Positions 6,548-14,032 of a stretch of DNA of 28,418 nucleotides are shown one piece after another. The stretch's first letter is position 1. Each line of letters begins with the position of its first letter. Position numbers and translations under genes: made by a program. A model generated the notes under the pieces. It made no database searches, was not told the origin of the DNA, and saw only the letters and a program-made list of their open reading frames with translations. This stretch comes from CAWDLX01 sp046728155 (GTDB lineage: Bacteria; Actinomycetota; Actinomycetes; Mycobacteriales; Micromonosporaceae), in contig JBKPDY010000050.1 in NCBI GenBank assembly GCA_046728155.1, positions 1 to 28,418 of the forward strand, given 5' to 3'.

Positions 6548-7615
6548 TCAGTTCGGCGTCGACGCGTCACGCTGAAGCGCATCCGGTTCCGACGGTGACG
6601 CCGCCTGCCGGTCGACCCTCCAGTGCCGCGCCGCGATCCAGGCCACCCAGGCGAGCCCGCCGACGGGAATCTCCACGGCGTGGGTGAAGAAACCGAAGAG
6701 GACGAGCGCCGCCGCGGTGGGCGCGGGGGGCGCACCCAGCACGACGAGTAGCGCGGCCGTACCGCTCTCGGTGACGCCGATTCCGCCTGGCGTGATCGAG
6801 GCGGTGGCGAGCACCCGGCTCAACGCGAATGCGGCGATCATGGCACCAATGCTGATATCCGCCGAAGTCGCGGCGAGGCAGGCCCAGAAGAGCAGGAACT
6901 GCATGCCGAGGTAGCCGAACATCCCGACGGTCAATTGACCCCAACGACGGCGGATGACATCGACCGCGCCACGTCGTAGCTTGCTCATCGCGTTGACCGC
7001 TCGAGCGAACCTGACCCGCGCCGGTGGTGCCGGGACGAACCGGCGAGCGACGCGGGCGAGCCACCGGTTCGCACCGTGAGGACTGAGGGTGGCGATGACG
7101 AGAGCGAGCGCCGTCAGCAGAATCGCGGTGGCGACAAAAGCGGCGACGGTGAGTCGGGGATCCGTCACGTCGCCCGACGCGACCAGCACAGTGAGTCCGA
7201 GCGCGGGCAGGCATAGGCGGGACAGAACGTTCCATACTCCGCTGACCACGGTGGAAATCGCGACCGAACGTCGTGAGTGGCCCCAACTGCCCGCCATCGC
7301 GAAGGTGAGGGCGGCGCCCGCGGCGCCTCCGAACGGGAGCATGTTGCTGAGCGCACTGCCGGCACAGTTGAGAACGAGGGCCTGAGAATGGCGAAGGCCC
7401 GGTAGGGAACCGGTCAGAACGAAGGTGTACGTCCAGAGACCGGCGAACCACAGCACGCCCAGCCAGATCACCGTTGCCGAGCTCAGTGCACTCAGCTGGG
7501 CCGCGATATCGGACCAGCCGACGCCTGTGATCGCGGGCAGCGCAAGGGCGAGCAGAGCGACCGCGATCGCGATCGACGCGACCCCAGCGACGCTCCGTAC
7601 CCACCGGGTTCGCAC
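6548..7615 (-). CDS. LPG_synthase_TM / UPF0104 family integral membrane protein
   Basis: This 355-residue protein has about eight hydrophobic segments. It shows the family's hallmarks: SALSNMLPFGGAAGAA around residue 90, and ATASITPGGIGVTESG followed by an AALVLFGFFTH segment in the C-terminal half. The family covers the flippase-like membrane domain of lysylphosphatidylglycerol synthases and stand-alone homologues. No aminoacyl-transferase domain is attached here. A role in moving or making a lipid-linked molecule is plausible but unproven. The GTG start at 7615 lies 9 bp after the stop of the PIG-L deacetylase gene in the same direction, so the two are probably one transcript. Confidence 0.82.
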   Translation of the reverse strand: MRTRWVRSVAGVASIAIAVALLALALPAITGVGWSDIAAQLSALSSATVIWLGVLWFAGLWTYTFVLTGSLPGLRHSQALVLNCAGSALSNMLPFGGAAGAALTFAMAGSWGHSRRSVAISTVVSGVWNVLSRLCLPALGLTVLVASGDVTDPRLTVAAFVATAILLTALALVIATLSPHGANRWLARVARRFVPAPPARVRFARAVNAMSKLRRGAVDVIRRRWGQLTVGMFGYLGMQFLLFWACLAATSADISIGAMIAAFALSRVLATASITPGGIGVTESGTAALLVVLGAPPAPTAAALVLFGFFTHAVEIPVGGLAWVAWIAARHWRVDRQAASPSEPDALQRDASTPN

Positions 7616-7624
7616 GGGCGCTCG

Positions 7625-8428
7625 TCAGCCTCGGCGCAGACTGGCCAGGGGATGGCGCAGTGGACGTGGGAGCGCCAGGCCGGGTTGCACGTACCACTCG
7701 GTGCCGAGAACCCAGCGGAAAAGCCACCTCGGTAGCCGCAAGAGCGCGGCGAGTGTGCGCACAGACTCCCCCCCAGTCGCTTGGCTCACGTGCGCCGATA
7801 TGCTGCGCCGCTTGGCCGCACTGTACCGGCGAACGTCAACGCGGTGCGTTATCGCCTGCGTTGGGCTGTACGCGGAAGCGAAGCTCGGCAAGACCGCCCC
7901 ACCCCGATACACAGCGCGCAGCAGACGGACCGCGCGTAACAGAAGCGTACGATCTACGGTCGCTTGCAGCACGACGGGCGTACCTGCCATTTCTGCGGCC
8001 CGTGCGCCGACCCGATGCACCTGGACGTGGTCGGGGTGCCCGTAACCCCCCGCCGCGTCGTACGTCGTCAGCAACGCGGCGTTTTCGTCCCGCAGCAGTT
8101 CGGCCAGAACGGCCGCGGCCTCGTCGACGTCGGCGTTGGCGAACGCGTTCCCGTCCGACGCGTCGCCGTGGATCCCCGAATCGGCGTAGCCAAGGAACTC
8201 GACCCGGGAACACCCCAGCGCTCGGGCGGAGGCCAACGTTTCGGCGATTCTCACCTCTCCGAGCGGCCGTCCACCCGTCGCGCCGGGCGCCGCGAGCCCG
8301 CGGTCGCCCGACGTCGCCACCACCAGGACGACCCGATGGCCTTCCGCGGCGAGACGCGCCATGGTGCCGGAGGTCAACAGGGCCTCGTCATCGGGATGAG
8401 CATGGAAGAAGATACACGTGGACCCCAC
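7625..8428 (-). CDS. PIG-L/LmbE-family N-deacetylase
   Basis: PIG-L/LmbE enzymes are zinc hydrolases that remove acetyl from N-acetylglucosamine conjugates. Members include MshB of mycothiol synthesis and PIG-L of GPI anchors. The 267-residue protein has the metal and catalytic motif HPDDE at 11-15 and the second motif GYGHPDH at 128-134, with H131 and H134 as likely ligand or catalytic residues. No signal peptide is seen, so it should be cytosolic. The GTG start at 8428 faces the divergent glycosyltransferase gene 47 bp away. It is co-directional with the UPF0104 membrane protein. The exact substrate cannot be told. A sugar made by the neighbouring glycosyltransferase is a reasonable guess. 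Confidence 0.88.
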   Translation of the reverse strand: MGSTCIFFHAHPDDEALLTSGTMARLAAEGHRVVLVVATSGDRGLAAPGATGGRPLGEVRIAETLASARALGCSRVEFLGYADSGIHGDASDGNAFANADVDEAAAVLAELLRDENAALLTTYDAAGGYGHPDHVQVHRVGARAAEMAGTPVVLQATVDRTLLLRAVRLLRAVYRGGAVLPSFASAYSPTQAITHRVDVRRYSAAKRRSISAHVSQATGGESVRTLAALLRLPRWLFRWVLGTEWYVQPGLALPRPLRHPLASLRRG

Positions 8429-8475
8429 CGTGGAAGGGTGTCACGGCGACGGGGGATGCCACAGGGGAGGATCGC

Positions 8476-9633
8476 GTGATCGTTCATGTCACGGACTGCT
8501 TTCATCCGCGGCTCGGCGGGATCGAGCTACAGGTCGGCGAGTTGGCCCGGGCCCAGCAGGAGCGGGGAGAGACCGTCCATGTGATCACCGCGACTCCGGC
8601 GACAGGACCGGCTCGCGACTACGACTACGGCTACGAAGTGCACCGCGTGGTCGCCGCTCTGCCATGGGAGCTACCCGTACATCCTCGTGCCGGCGCCCAC
8701 TTACGCCGCCTGTTCGGCCAGTTACGTCCCGACGTGGTCCACGTCCACCTGGGGTCGGTATCGCCGTTCGGTTGGGCCGCCGTCTCCACTGCGCTTCGGT
8801 GCGGGCTCCCGACCGTCGTCACCGTGCACAGCATGTGGGGACCCGCGAGCCGGAGCATGTACCGGTTCCTCGACCGATTACGGAGGTGGAGCACCGCACC
8901 GTTGGTGGCCACCGCGGTGAGCGCCGCCAGCGCGGACCTTGTGACGAGGACGCGACCCGACATTACGGTCATTCCGGTACCGAACGGCATTGCAACCCAG
9001 ACGTGGCGGTGCGCTCCCGATGACGACAGTCGCGACGACGCTCTAGTACATGTCGTGGCGGTCGGCCGGCTCGCCGCACGCAAACAGCCGTTAGGGCTCA
9101 TGCACGTCCTCGCCGCGGCCCGCCGGCGCCTCGACGACGCAGTCGAGTTGCGGGCGAGCATCGCCGGGGACGGGCCGGCGCTCCCCCTGATGCGGACGTA
9201 CCTTCGCGCCCATGGGATGACCGAGTGGGTACGGCTCACCGGCCGGCTGGGCCGCGACGACATCCGCGCCCTGCTCTGCACCGCCGACCTGTTCGTCAAT
9301 CCGACCGTCTGGGAATCGTTCGGCCTCGCCACCCTCGAGGCTCGCGCGGCGGGCGTGCCGGTCATCGCGAGGGCCGGAAACGGCGTCGCCGAGTACGTCC
9401 GGCATGGCCAGGAGGGCCTGCTCTGCGAGAGCGCTGATGACTTGGTGGAGGCGCTGGTGAACCTCGCCCAGGACGGGCCGGCGCGACGCCGCATGCGAGA
9501 GCACAACCGCGCCACCGAGCCCGTCGCGTGCACCTGGCCCACGGTGACCGACAAGTTCGCGCGGTGCTACGGGCGAGCCGCGACCCTGGCCTGCGCCCCG
9601 AAGCCCACGAAACTGGAGCAAATCAGCGGCTGA
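8476..9633 (+). CDS. GT4-family (GT-B fold) glycosyltransferase
   Basis: The 385-residue protein has two Rossmann-like halves. The N-terminal acceptor half starts MIVHVTDCFHPRLGGIE with the usual glycine-rich loop. The C-terminal donor half has GRLAARKQP (197-205) and the E-x7-E pair E280 and E288 in ESFGLATLEARAAG, as in retaining GT4 enzymes that use nucleotide sugars. The GTG start at 8476 is preceded by GGGGAGG (8464-8470). The open frame runs much further upstream, but that part opposes the deacetylase gene and is not used. The gene is divergent from the PIG-L deacetylase. Sugar donor and acceptor are unknown. It does not begin like MshA. Confidence 0.88.
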   Translation: MIVHVTDCFHPRLGGIELQVGELARAQQERGETVHVITATPATGPARDYDYGYEVHRVVAALPWELPVHPRAGAHLRRLFGQLRPDVVHVHLGSVSPFGWAAVSTALRCGLPTVVTVHSMWGPASRSMYRFLDRLRRWSTAPLVATAVSAASADLVTRTRPDITVIPVPNGIATQTWRCAPDDDSRDDALVHVVAVGRLAARKQPLGLMHVLAAARRRLDDAVELRASIAGDGPALPLMRTYLRAHGMTEWVRLTGRLGRDDIRALLCTADLFVNPTVWESFGLATLEARAAGVPVIARAGNGVAEYVRHGQEGLLCESADDLVEALVNLAQDGPARRRMREHNRATEPVACTWPTVTDKFARCYGRAATLACAPKPTKLEQISG

Positions 9634-9717
9634 GTCATGACGGTAGAAGCCAACGCTTCGAATGGTGTACTTTCGGGCCCTCAGAGCGGTGCGGGAATCG
9701 TCTTTCGGAGGTCCGGG

Positions 9718-9933
9718 ATGAGCGAGAGTGTGTACACCTTCACCGAGGTCGTCGGCACCAGCACCGAGTCATGGGAGAAGGCCGCGGCGAACGCCGTCGA
9801 GCGGGCCGGGAGGACGCTTCGCGGCCTGCGGGTCGCCGAGGTCGTCAAGCTCGACCTGGAACTCGAGGCCGGTCAGGTCAAGACCTACCGGGCCCGGGTA
9901 CAGATCTCGTTCCGCCTCGAGGAACCCAGCTGA
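9718..9933 (+). CDS. Dodecin-family protein with an altered flavin pocket
   Basis: Dodecins are about 70-residue proteins that form hollow dodecamers binding flavins. This one is 71 residues and shows the family pattern: VVGTSTESWEKAAANAVERA, a middle strand RVAEVVKLDLEL and a final strand KTYRARVQISFRLEE. Compared by eye with the M. tuberculosis dodecin, the tryptophan that stacks on the flavin (DWFEV) is replaced in RVAEV, and the following glutamine position (FQV) reads YRA. It may therefore bind another ligand or none. The ATG at 9718 follows GGAGG (9707-9711). The frame continues upstream to 9637, but that start lacks a ribosome-binding site. The 84-bp gap before it shows no clear promoter. 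Confidence 0.85.
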   Translation: MSESVYTFTEVVGTSTESWEKAAANAVERAGRTLRGLRVAEVVKLDLELEAGQVKTYRARVQISFRLEEPS

Positions 9934-9977
9934 ACGCGAGGCTCGTCGGGGGAATGCGTCGGCGGCAAGCGACGTAG

Positions 9978-11753
9978 TCAGATCGCGCTGTAGAGCGAGG
10001 AGAGCACGTCCGCGTGATTGTCGCGGACAACGCTTCGCTTCACTTTGAGGGTCGGCGTCAGTTCCCCCGCCGACTGGGTCAGGTCACGCTCGAGAATCGC
10101 GAACCGCTTGATCTGTGCGGCCTGAGAGTAATGAGAGTTGACCTCGTCGACGACGCTCTGGATGAGTTCCCGGACCGCGGGATGCCGGGCGAGCACCGCC
10201 ACGTCGTCGGACAGCCCGCGGGATGCGCTCCAGGGCACGATCTCATCGGCATCGAGGGTGATCAGCGCTACCGGGTACGGTCGTTGGTCGCCGAACATCA
10301 CCGCCTGCGCGATCCAGCGCGACTGGCGCAGTTCGTTCTCCAGATTGGCCGGAGCGATGTTCTTGCCGCCCGACGTGATGATGATGTCCTTCTTCCGGCC
10401 CGTGATCTTGACGAACCCGTCGGCGTCCATTTCGCCGATGTCTCCCGTGCGCAGCCAACCATCGACGAACACCTCGGCGGTGGCCGACGGGTCGCGCCAG
10501 TAGCCGGCGAACACGTGCGGTCCTCGCATCAGAATCTCGCCGTCGTCAGCGAGACGCACGTGGGTCCCGGGAGACGCGACGCCCACCGAGCCCAACCGGT
10601 GGTGATCCAGGGTGTTGACCGTGCCGAGGCCGGTCGTCTCGGTCATCCCGTACCCCTCGAGCACGGGTACGCCGGCCGCGTGGAAGAACTCCAGCACATT
10701 TGGTGAAATCGGCGCGGCCCCACTCAGCGCCTGCCGGATGCGGCCGCCGAAGACCGCCCGTACCTTGGCGAACAGCGCGGTATCGGCCTGCTCGAACGTC
10801 GTCAGCAGCGGCTCGGGAATGTCCTCGCCGGCCGCGCGGAGTCGCCGTACGGTACGGCCGGCCGCGACCGCCTGTGCCAACCACGCGGGATCCACGGCAC
10901 CGGCGAAGAGCGTGTACACCTTCTCGAAGACCCGAGGCACCGAGGGAAAGAACGTCGGTCGTGTCTCGCCCAGTTCGGCCACCACCCGTCGCGGATCGCC
11001 GCCGAAGTAGACCAGTTCCGCTCCGGAGTAAAGGCTCGCGAACTGCACGATCTGCGCGAAGACGTGGGCCAACGGCAGGAACAGATACACCACGTCGTCA
11101 TACGAGAGGTACGAGAGCTCCTCGGTGATGGCGCAGAGCGTGAGCCAGTTGTCGTGCGTCAGGACGCAGCCCTTGGGCGGCCCGGTCGTTCCCGACGTAT
11201 AGATGATCAGGCTCGCATCGGCCGGCTGCACTGCTTCGATGCGGCGGTCGAGGTCGGCCGCATTTCCCTGACCGACCTCCGCGAGGTGCGCCAGCGTATC
11301 GACGCCCTCGCCGGGTCCGGCATCGATGATCACGACCGAAGCCAGGTCGGGCAGGCGGCTGTGGACCTGCTCCACCTTCGCCGCTTGCGTCTCGTTCTCG
11401 CAGATCACCATGCGCGCCCCGGAGTTGCCAATGACCCATTCGCACTCTTGCACGGAGCTGGAGGGGTAGATCGGGACGACCACCGCCCCGGCCGCCAGGA
11501 TGGCGAGCCCGGCTCGCGTCCACTGGGGACATGTTTCAGCGAGCACGCAGACCCGATCGCCGGGGGCGACGTTTGCCTCGATGAGGCCGCACGCGACGGC
11601 CCGGACGGCGGTGGCCATTTCCTCGAACGTCTGCGATCGCCAACCGTCACCGTGCCGGAAGCGCAGCGCGGGCTTGTCGCCGTAGCGTGAGCCGGCGACA
11701 AACGGCAGCTCCGCGACCGTCCGGACGGCGAGGGACCTGGCCGACGGTTGCAT
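9978..11753 (-). CDS. fadD: Long-chain acyl-CoA synthetase (AMP-forming)
   Basis: The enzyme activates a carboxylic acid as acyl-AMP and then acyl-CoA. The 591-residue protein is standard length for the bacterial long-chain group. It contains the phosphate-binding loop YTSGTTGPPKG (185-195), the EGYGMTETTG acyl-site motif, the adenine-binding GWLRTGDIGEMD and the hinge GRKKDIIITSGGKNI with its conserved lysine. The ATG at 11753 has GGGAG before it, within the 12-bp gap after the molybdoenzyme gene, so the two genes are read from one mRNA. The substrate is not determined by sequence. The neighbour suggests an acid processed by, or delivered to, a redox pathway. It ends 44 bp from the convergent dodecin gene. 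Confidence 0.93.
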   Translation of the reverse strand: MQPSARSLAVRTVAELPFVAGSRYGDKPALRFRHGDGWRSQTFEEMATAVRAVACGLIEANVAPGDRVCVLAETCPQWTRAGLAILAAGAVVVPIYPSSSVQECEWVIGNSGARMVICENETQAAKVEQVHSRLPDLASVVIIDAGPGEGVDTLAHLAEVGQGNAADLDRRIEAVQPADASLIIYTSGTTGPPKGCVLTHDNWLTLCAITEELSYLSYDDVVYLFLPLAHVFAQIVQFASLYSGAELVYFGGDPRRVVAELGETRPTFFPSVPRVFEKVYTLFAGAVDPAWLAQAVAAGRTVRRLRAAGEDIPEPLLTTFEQADTALFAKVRAVFGGRIRQALSGAAPISPNVLEFFHAAGVPVLEGYGMTETTGLGTVNTLDHHRLGSVGVASPGTHVRLADDGEILMRGPHVFAGYWRDPSATAEVFVDGWLRTGDIGEMDADGFVKITGRKKDIIITSGGKNIAPANLENELRQSRWIAQAVMFGDQRPYPVALITLDADEIVPWSASRGLSDDVAVLARHPAVRELIQSVVDEVNSHYSQAAQIKRFAILERDLTQSAGELTPTLKVKRSVVRDNHADVLSSLYSAI

Positions 11754-11765
11754 CGTGGTCTCCCT

Positions 11766-13967
11766 TCAGACGGGCCGGAGTTGGACCGGCACACCGTTGA
11801 GGACGGCGGTTCCCGACAGCGGGTCAAGGCGCACGTCGTCGGTGAGGCGATTGGTGTTCACACCACCGTGGCGGCGCGCGACCGCCATCTCCACGCCGGG
11901 CAGGTCGTGCCCCCACCCGTGCGGAACGCTGACCACGCCCGGCGCGATGTCGTCGGTGATCTCGACCGGCAGCTCGACCTGCCCCACCCGAGACGTCACG
12001 ACAACCCGACCACCTGGAACGATATTGAGGCGGCGCGCATCGACCGTGTTGACCACGACCGAGCAGAGCGCCTTGCCCTTGACCAGGCTCGGCACGTTGT
12101 GCATCCACGAGTTGTTCGACCGCAGATGCCGACGCCCGATGACGACGAACTCAGCCTCTGCTGGAACGGGCTCCGTACCAAGCCGGCGGACCTCCGCCGC
12201 GATGGCGTCGGGGCAGAGCTCGATCCGGCCTGACGGTGTGCCCAGCAGCTCCGGGATCCGCGACTGGAGCGGTCCCAGATCGACTCCATGCGGGTTGTCC
12301 CGGAGCACCGCGAGCGACAGTCCGTTCGGCACCGCTCCGAAACGGTCGCCGTACGGTCCAGCCCTCAGCCGGAGATCGAGCTCCCGTTCCGCCGCTGAGT
12401 TCCCGATCAGGGCGCGACTCAGCACCTCGGCGTCCAGCCCGGTGTCGGCGCTCACCCGGTCCAGCCGTCGGCGCAGCTCGGCCTCGGCGAGCTTGTCAGG
12501 ATTGGCGTCCGCTCCGAGACCGGCCACGATCCCGGCGAGGCGGAGCAGGATCTCGCATTCATCCCGCAAATCGCCGTCGAGCGGCGTCGCGGCGGGCGAG
12601 AAGTTCGCGACGTTACGAATCGAGAAGTGGTAGAACGCCAGGTCGTAGTGGGCCTTCTGGCTCGGCGGCGGGGGCGGCAGGATCACGTCGGCGTGCCGGG
12701 TGGTCTCGTTCACGTACGGGTCGACGCTGACCATGAACTCCAGCTCACCGATCGCCCGGCCGAGCCGGTCGGAGTTCGGGACCGAGACCGCGGGGTTGCC
12801 GGCGACCGTGATGAGCGCCCGTACCTGTCCCGGGCCCGGAGTCTCGATCTCGTCCGCGAGCGTGATCGCCGGTAGCTCGCCGAGTACCTCGGGCAGAGCC
12901 CGAACCCGGCTGCGCCACCGTCCAATGTGGAACCCGTCGCCTCGGCCCTTCCCTCGCCGGCTATGGGCCGGGAGCGGGAACATGGCACCGCCGCGTCGGT
13001 CGAGGTTCCCGGTCAGCACGTTGAGCACATCGACGAGCCAGCTGGTGACGGTGCCATGCTCGACGGTCGTGGTGCCGATCCGGCCGTACACGGCCGCCGC
13101 GCGAGCCGTCGCCAGCTCATGGGCCAGCTCGCGGATGACCACGGCGTCCACGCCGCAGCGAGGGGCGACCACGTCCGGCGAGAAGGGCGCGACAACCTCG
13201 AGCAGCTCGGGCAGCCCAAGCACATGGTCTTCCAGGCGGCCGAGCGCGACGAGGTTCGCCGCGAAGAGCTCGTGCACCATGCCGAGCAGCATGTGGACGT
13301 CGCCACCCGGGCGGATGGGTACGTGCCGGGTGGCCGCTTTGGCCGTACGGCTGCGGCGCGGATCGACCACGACCACCCGGCCACCGCGGGCCTGCAGTCG
13401 TCGCAGCCGCCCCGGCAGGTCGGGAGCCGTCCACAGACTCCCGTTGGAGGTGTGCGGATCCGCGCCCAGAATGAGGAGGTAGTCCGTACGGTCGATGTCG
13501 GGTACGGCGACCGCGAGCGGATCACCGAAGAGGTAGCCGGAGGCGACGTGCTTGGGCATCTGGTCCACTGTGGATGCCGTGAAGACGTTGCGGCTGCCTA
13601 GGCTGCGACGCAGGGTGCCGGCGTAGAGGTTGGTGGCAAGGCTGTGTACCGCGGGATTACCGAGGTACAGCGCGACCGCATCACGTCCGTATGCCTCGAT
13701 GACCCGGGTGAGGCCGCGATCGGCGGCCGCGAACGCCTCCGTCCAGCTCGTTGCCACGAGTTCTCCGGGGCGGCGGATCCGCGGTGTTCGAAGCCGGTCG
13801 GGATCGGCATCGAGCTGAGCCAGCGAGGCGCCCTTGGGGCAGATGAACCCGTGGCTCAGGACATCGGCGTCGTCGCCACGAACCTTCGCGATCCGGCCGT
13901 CCAGCATCGTCAGCTCCAGGCCGCAGGTCGCCTCGCAGAGCGGACATGTCGTGTACGCGGTGCCCAT
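11766..13967 (-). CDS. Molybdopterin oxidoreductase of the DMSO-reductase family
   Basis: The 733-residue protein binds an N-terminal [4Fe-4S] cluster through C8-x2-C11-x3-C15-x27-C43 (CPLCEATC ... FICPKG) and then the bis-MGD molybdenum cofactor. The C-terminal MoCo-dinucleotide domain includes LRSNNSWMHN and ends in a VSVPHGWGH block. At the place where NapA has its cysteine ligand, a gapless comparison from GSRNVFTASTVDQ puts D135, so the metal ligand may be aspartate. No twin-arginine signal is present, so the enzyme is cytosolic. The ATG at 13967 was chosen because the cysteine motif follows at once. Upstream extension of the frame is spurious. No electron-transfer subunit lies nearby and the substrate is unknown. 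Confidence 0.9.
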   Translation of the reverse strand: MGTAYTTCPLCEATCGLELTMLDGRIAKVRGDDADVLSHGFICPKGASLAQLDADPDRLRTPRIRRPGELVATSWTEAFAAADRGLTRVIEAYGRDAVALYLGNPAVHSLATNLYAGTLRRSLGSRNVFTASTVDQMPKHVASGYLFGDPLAVAVPDIDRTDYLLILGADPHTSNGSLWTAPDLPGRLRRLQARGGRVVVVDPRRSRTAKAATRHVPIRPGGDVHMLLGMVHELFAANLVALGRLEDHVLGLPELLEVVAPFSPDVVAPRCGVDAVVIRELAHELATARAAAVYGRIGTTTVEHGTVTSWLVDVLNVLTGNLDRRGGAMFPLPAHSRRGKGRGDGFHIGRWRSRVRALPEVLGELPAITLADEIETPGPGQVRALITVAGNPAVSVPNSDRLGRAIGELEFMVSVDPYVNETTRHADVILPPPPPSQKAHYDLAFYHFSIRNVANFSPAATPLDGDLRDECEILLRLAGIVAGLGADANPDKLAEAELRRRLDRVSADTGLDAEVLSRALIGNSAAERELDLRLRAGPYGDRFGAVPNGLSLAVLRDNPHGVDLGPLQSRIPELLGTPSGRIELCPDAIAAEVRRLGTEPVPAEAEFVVIGRRHLRSNNSWMHNVPSLVKGKALCSVVVNTVDARRLNIVPGGRVVVTSRVGQVELPVEITDDIAPGVVSVPHGWGHDLPGVEMAVARRHGGVNTNRLTDDVRLDPLSGTAVLNGVPVQLRPV

Positions 13968-14032
13968 CAGATCACCCCTATTCGTATGCAAGCCGGAGGA
14001 CTCCGGGCCGGACAATGCGGAAACCACTACAA

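Noticed and set aside
7660..8475. Upstream extension of the glycosyltransferase frame
   Set aside because: It lies opposite the PIG-L deacetylase gene, whose motifs are clear, and its product is arginine/proline-rich. The GTG at 8476 has a good ribosome-binding site.
7625..9633. Reading the glycosyltransferase and deacetylase as MshA and MshB of mycothiol synthesis
   Set aside because: The glycosyltransferase lacks the characteristic MshA N-terminal sequence, and the deacetylase is no closer to MshB than to other PIG-L proteins by eye. The membrane partner also differs.
12236..13601. Long plus-strand frames opposite the molybdoenzyme gene
   Set aside because: They are antisense shadows produced by high GC at third codon positions. 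The minus-strand protein has clear catalytic motifs throughout.
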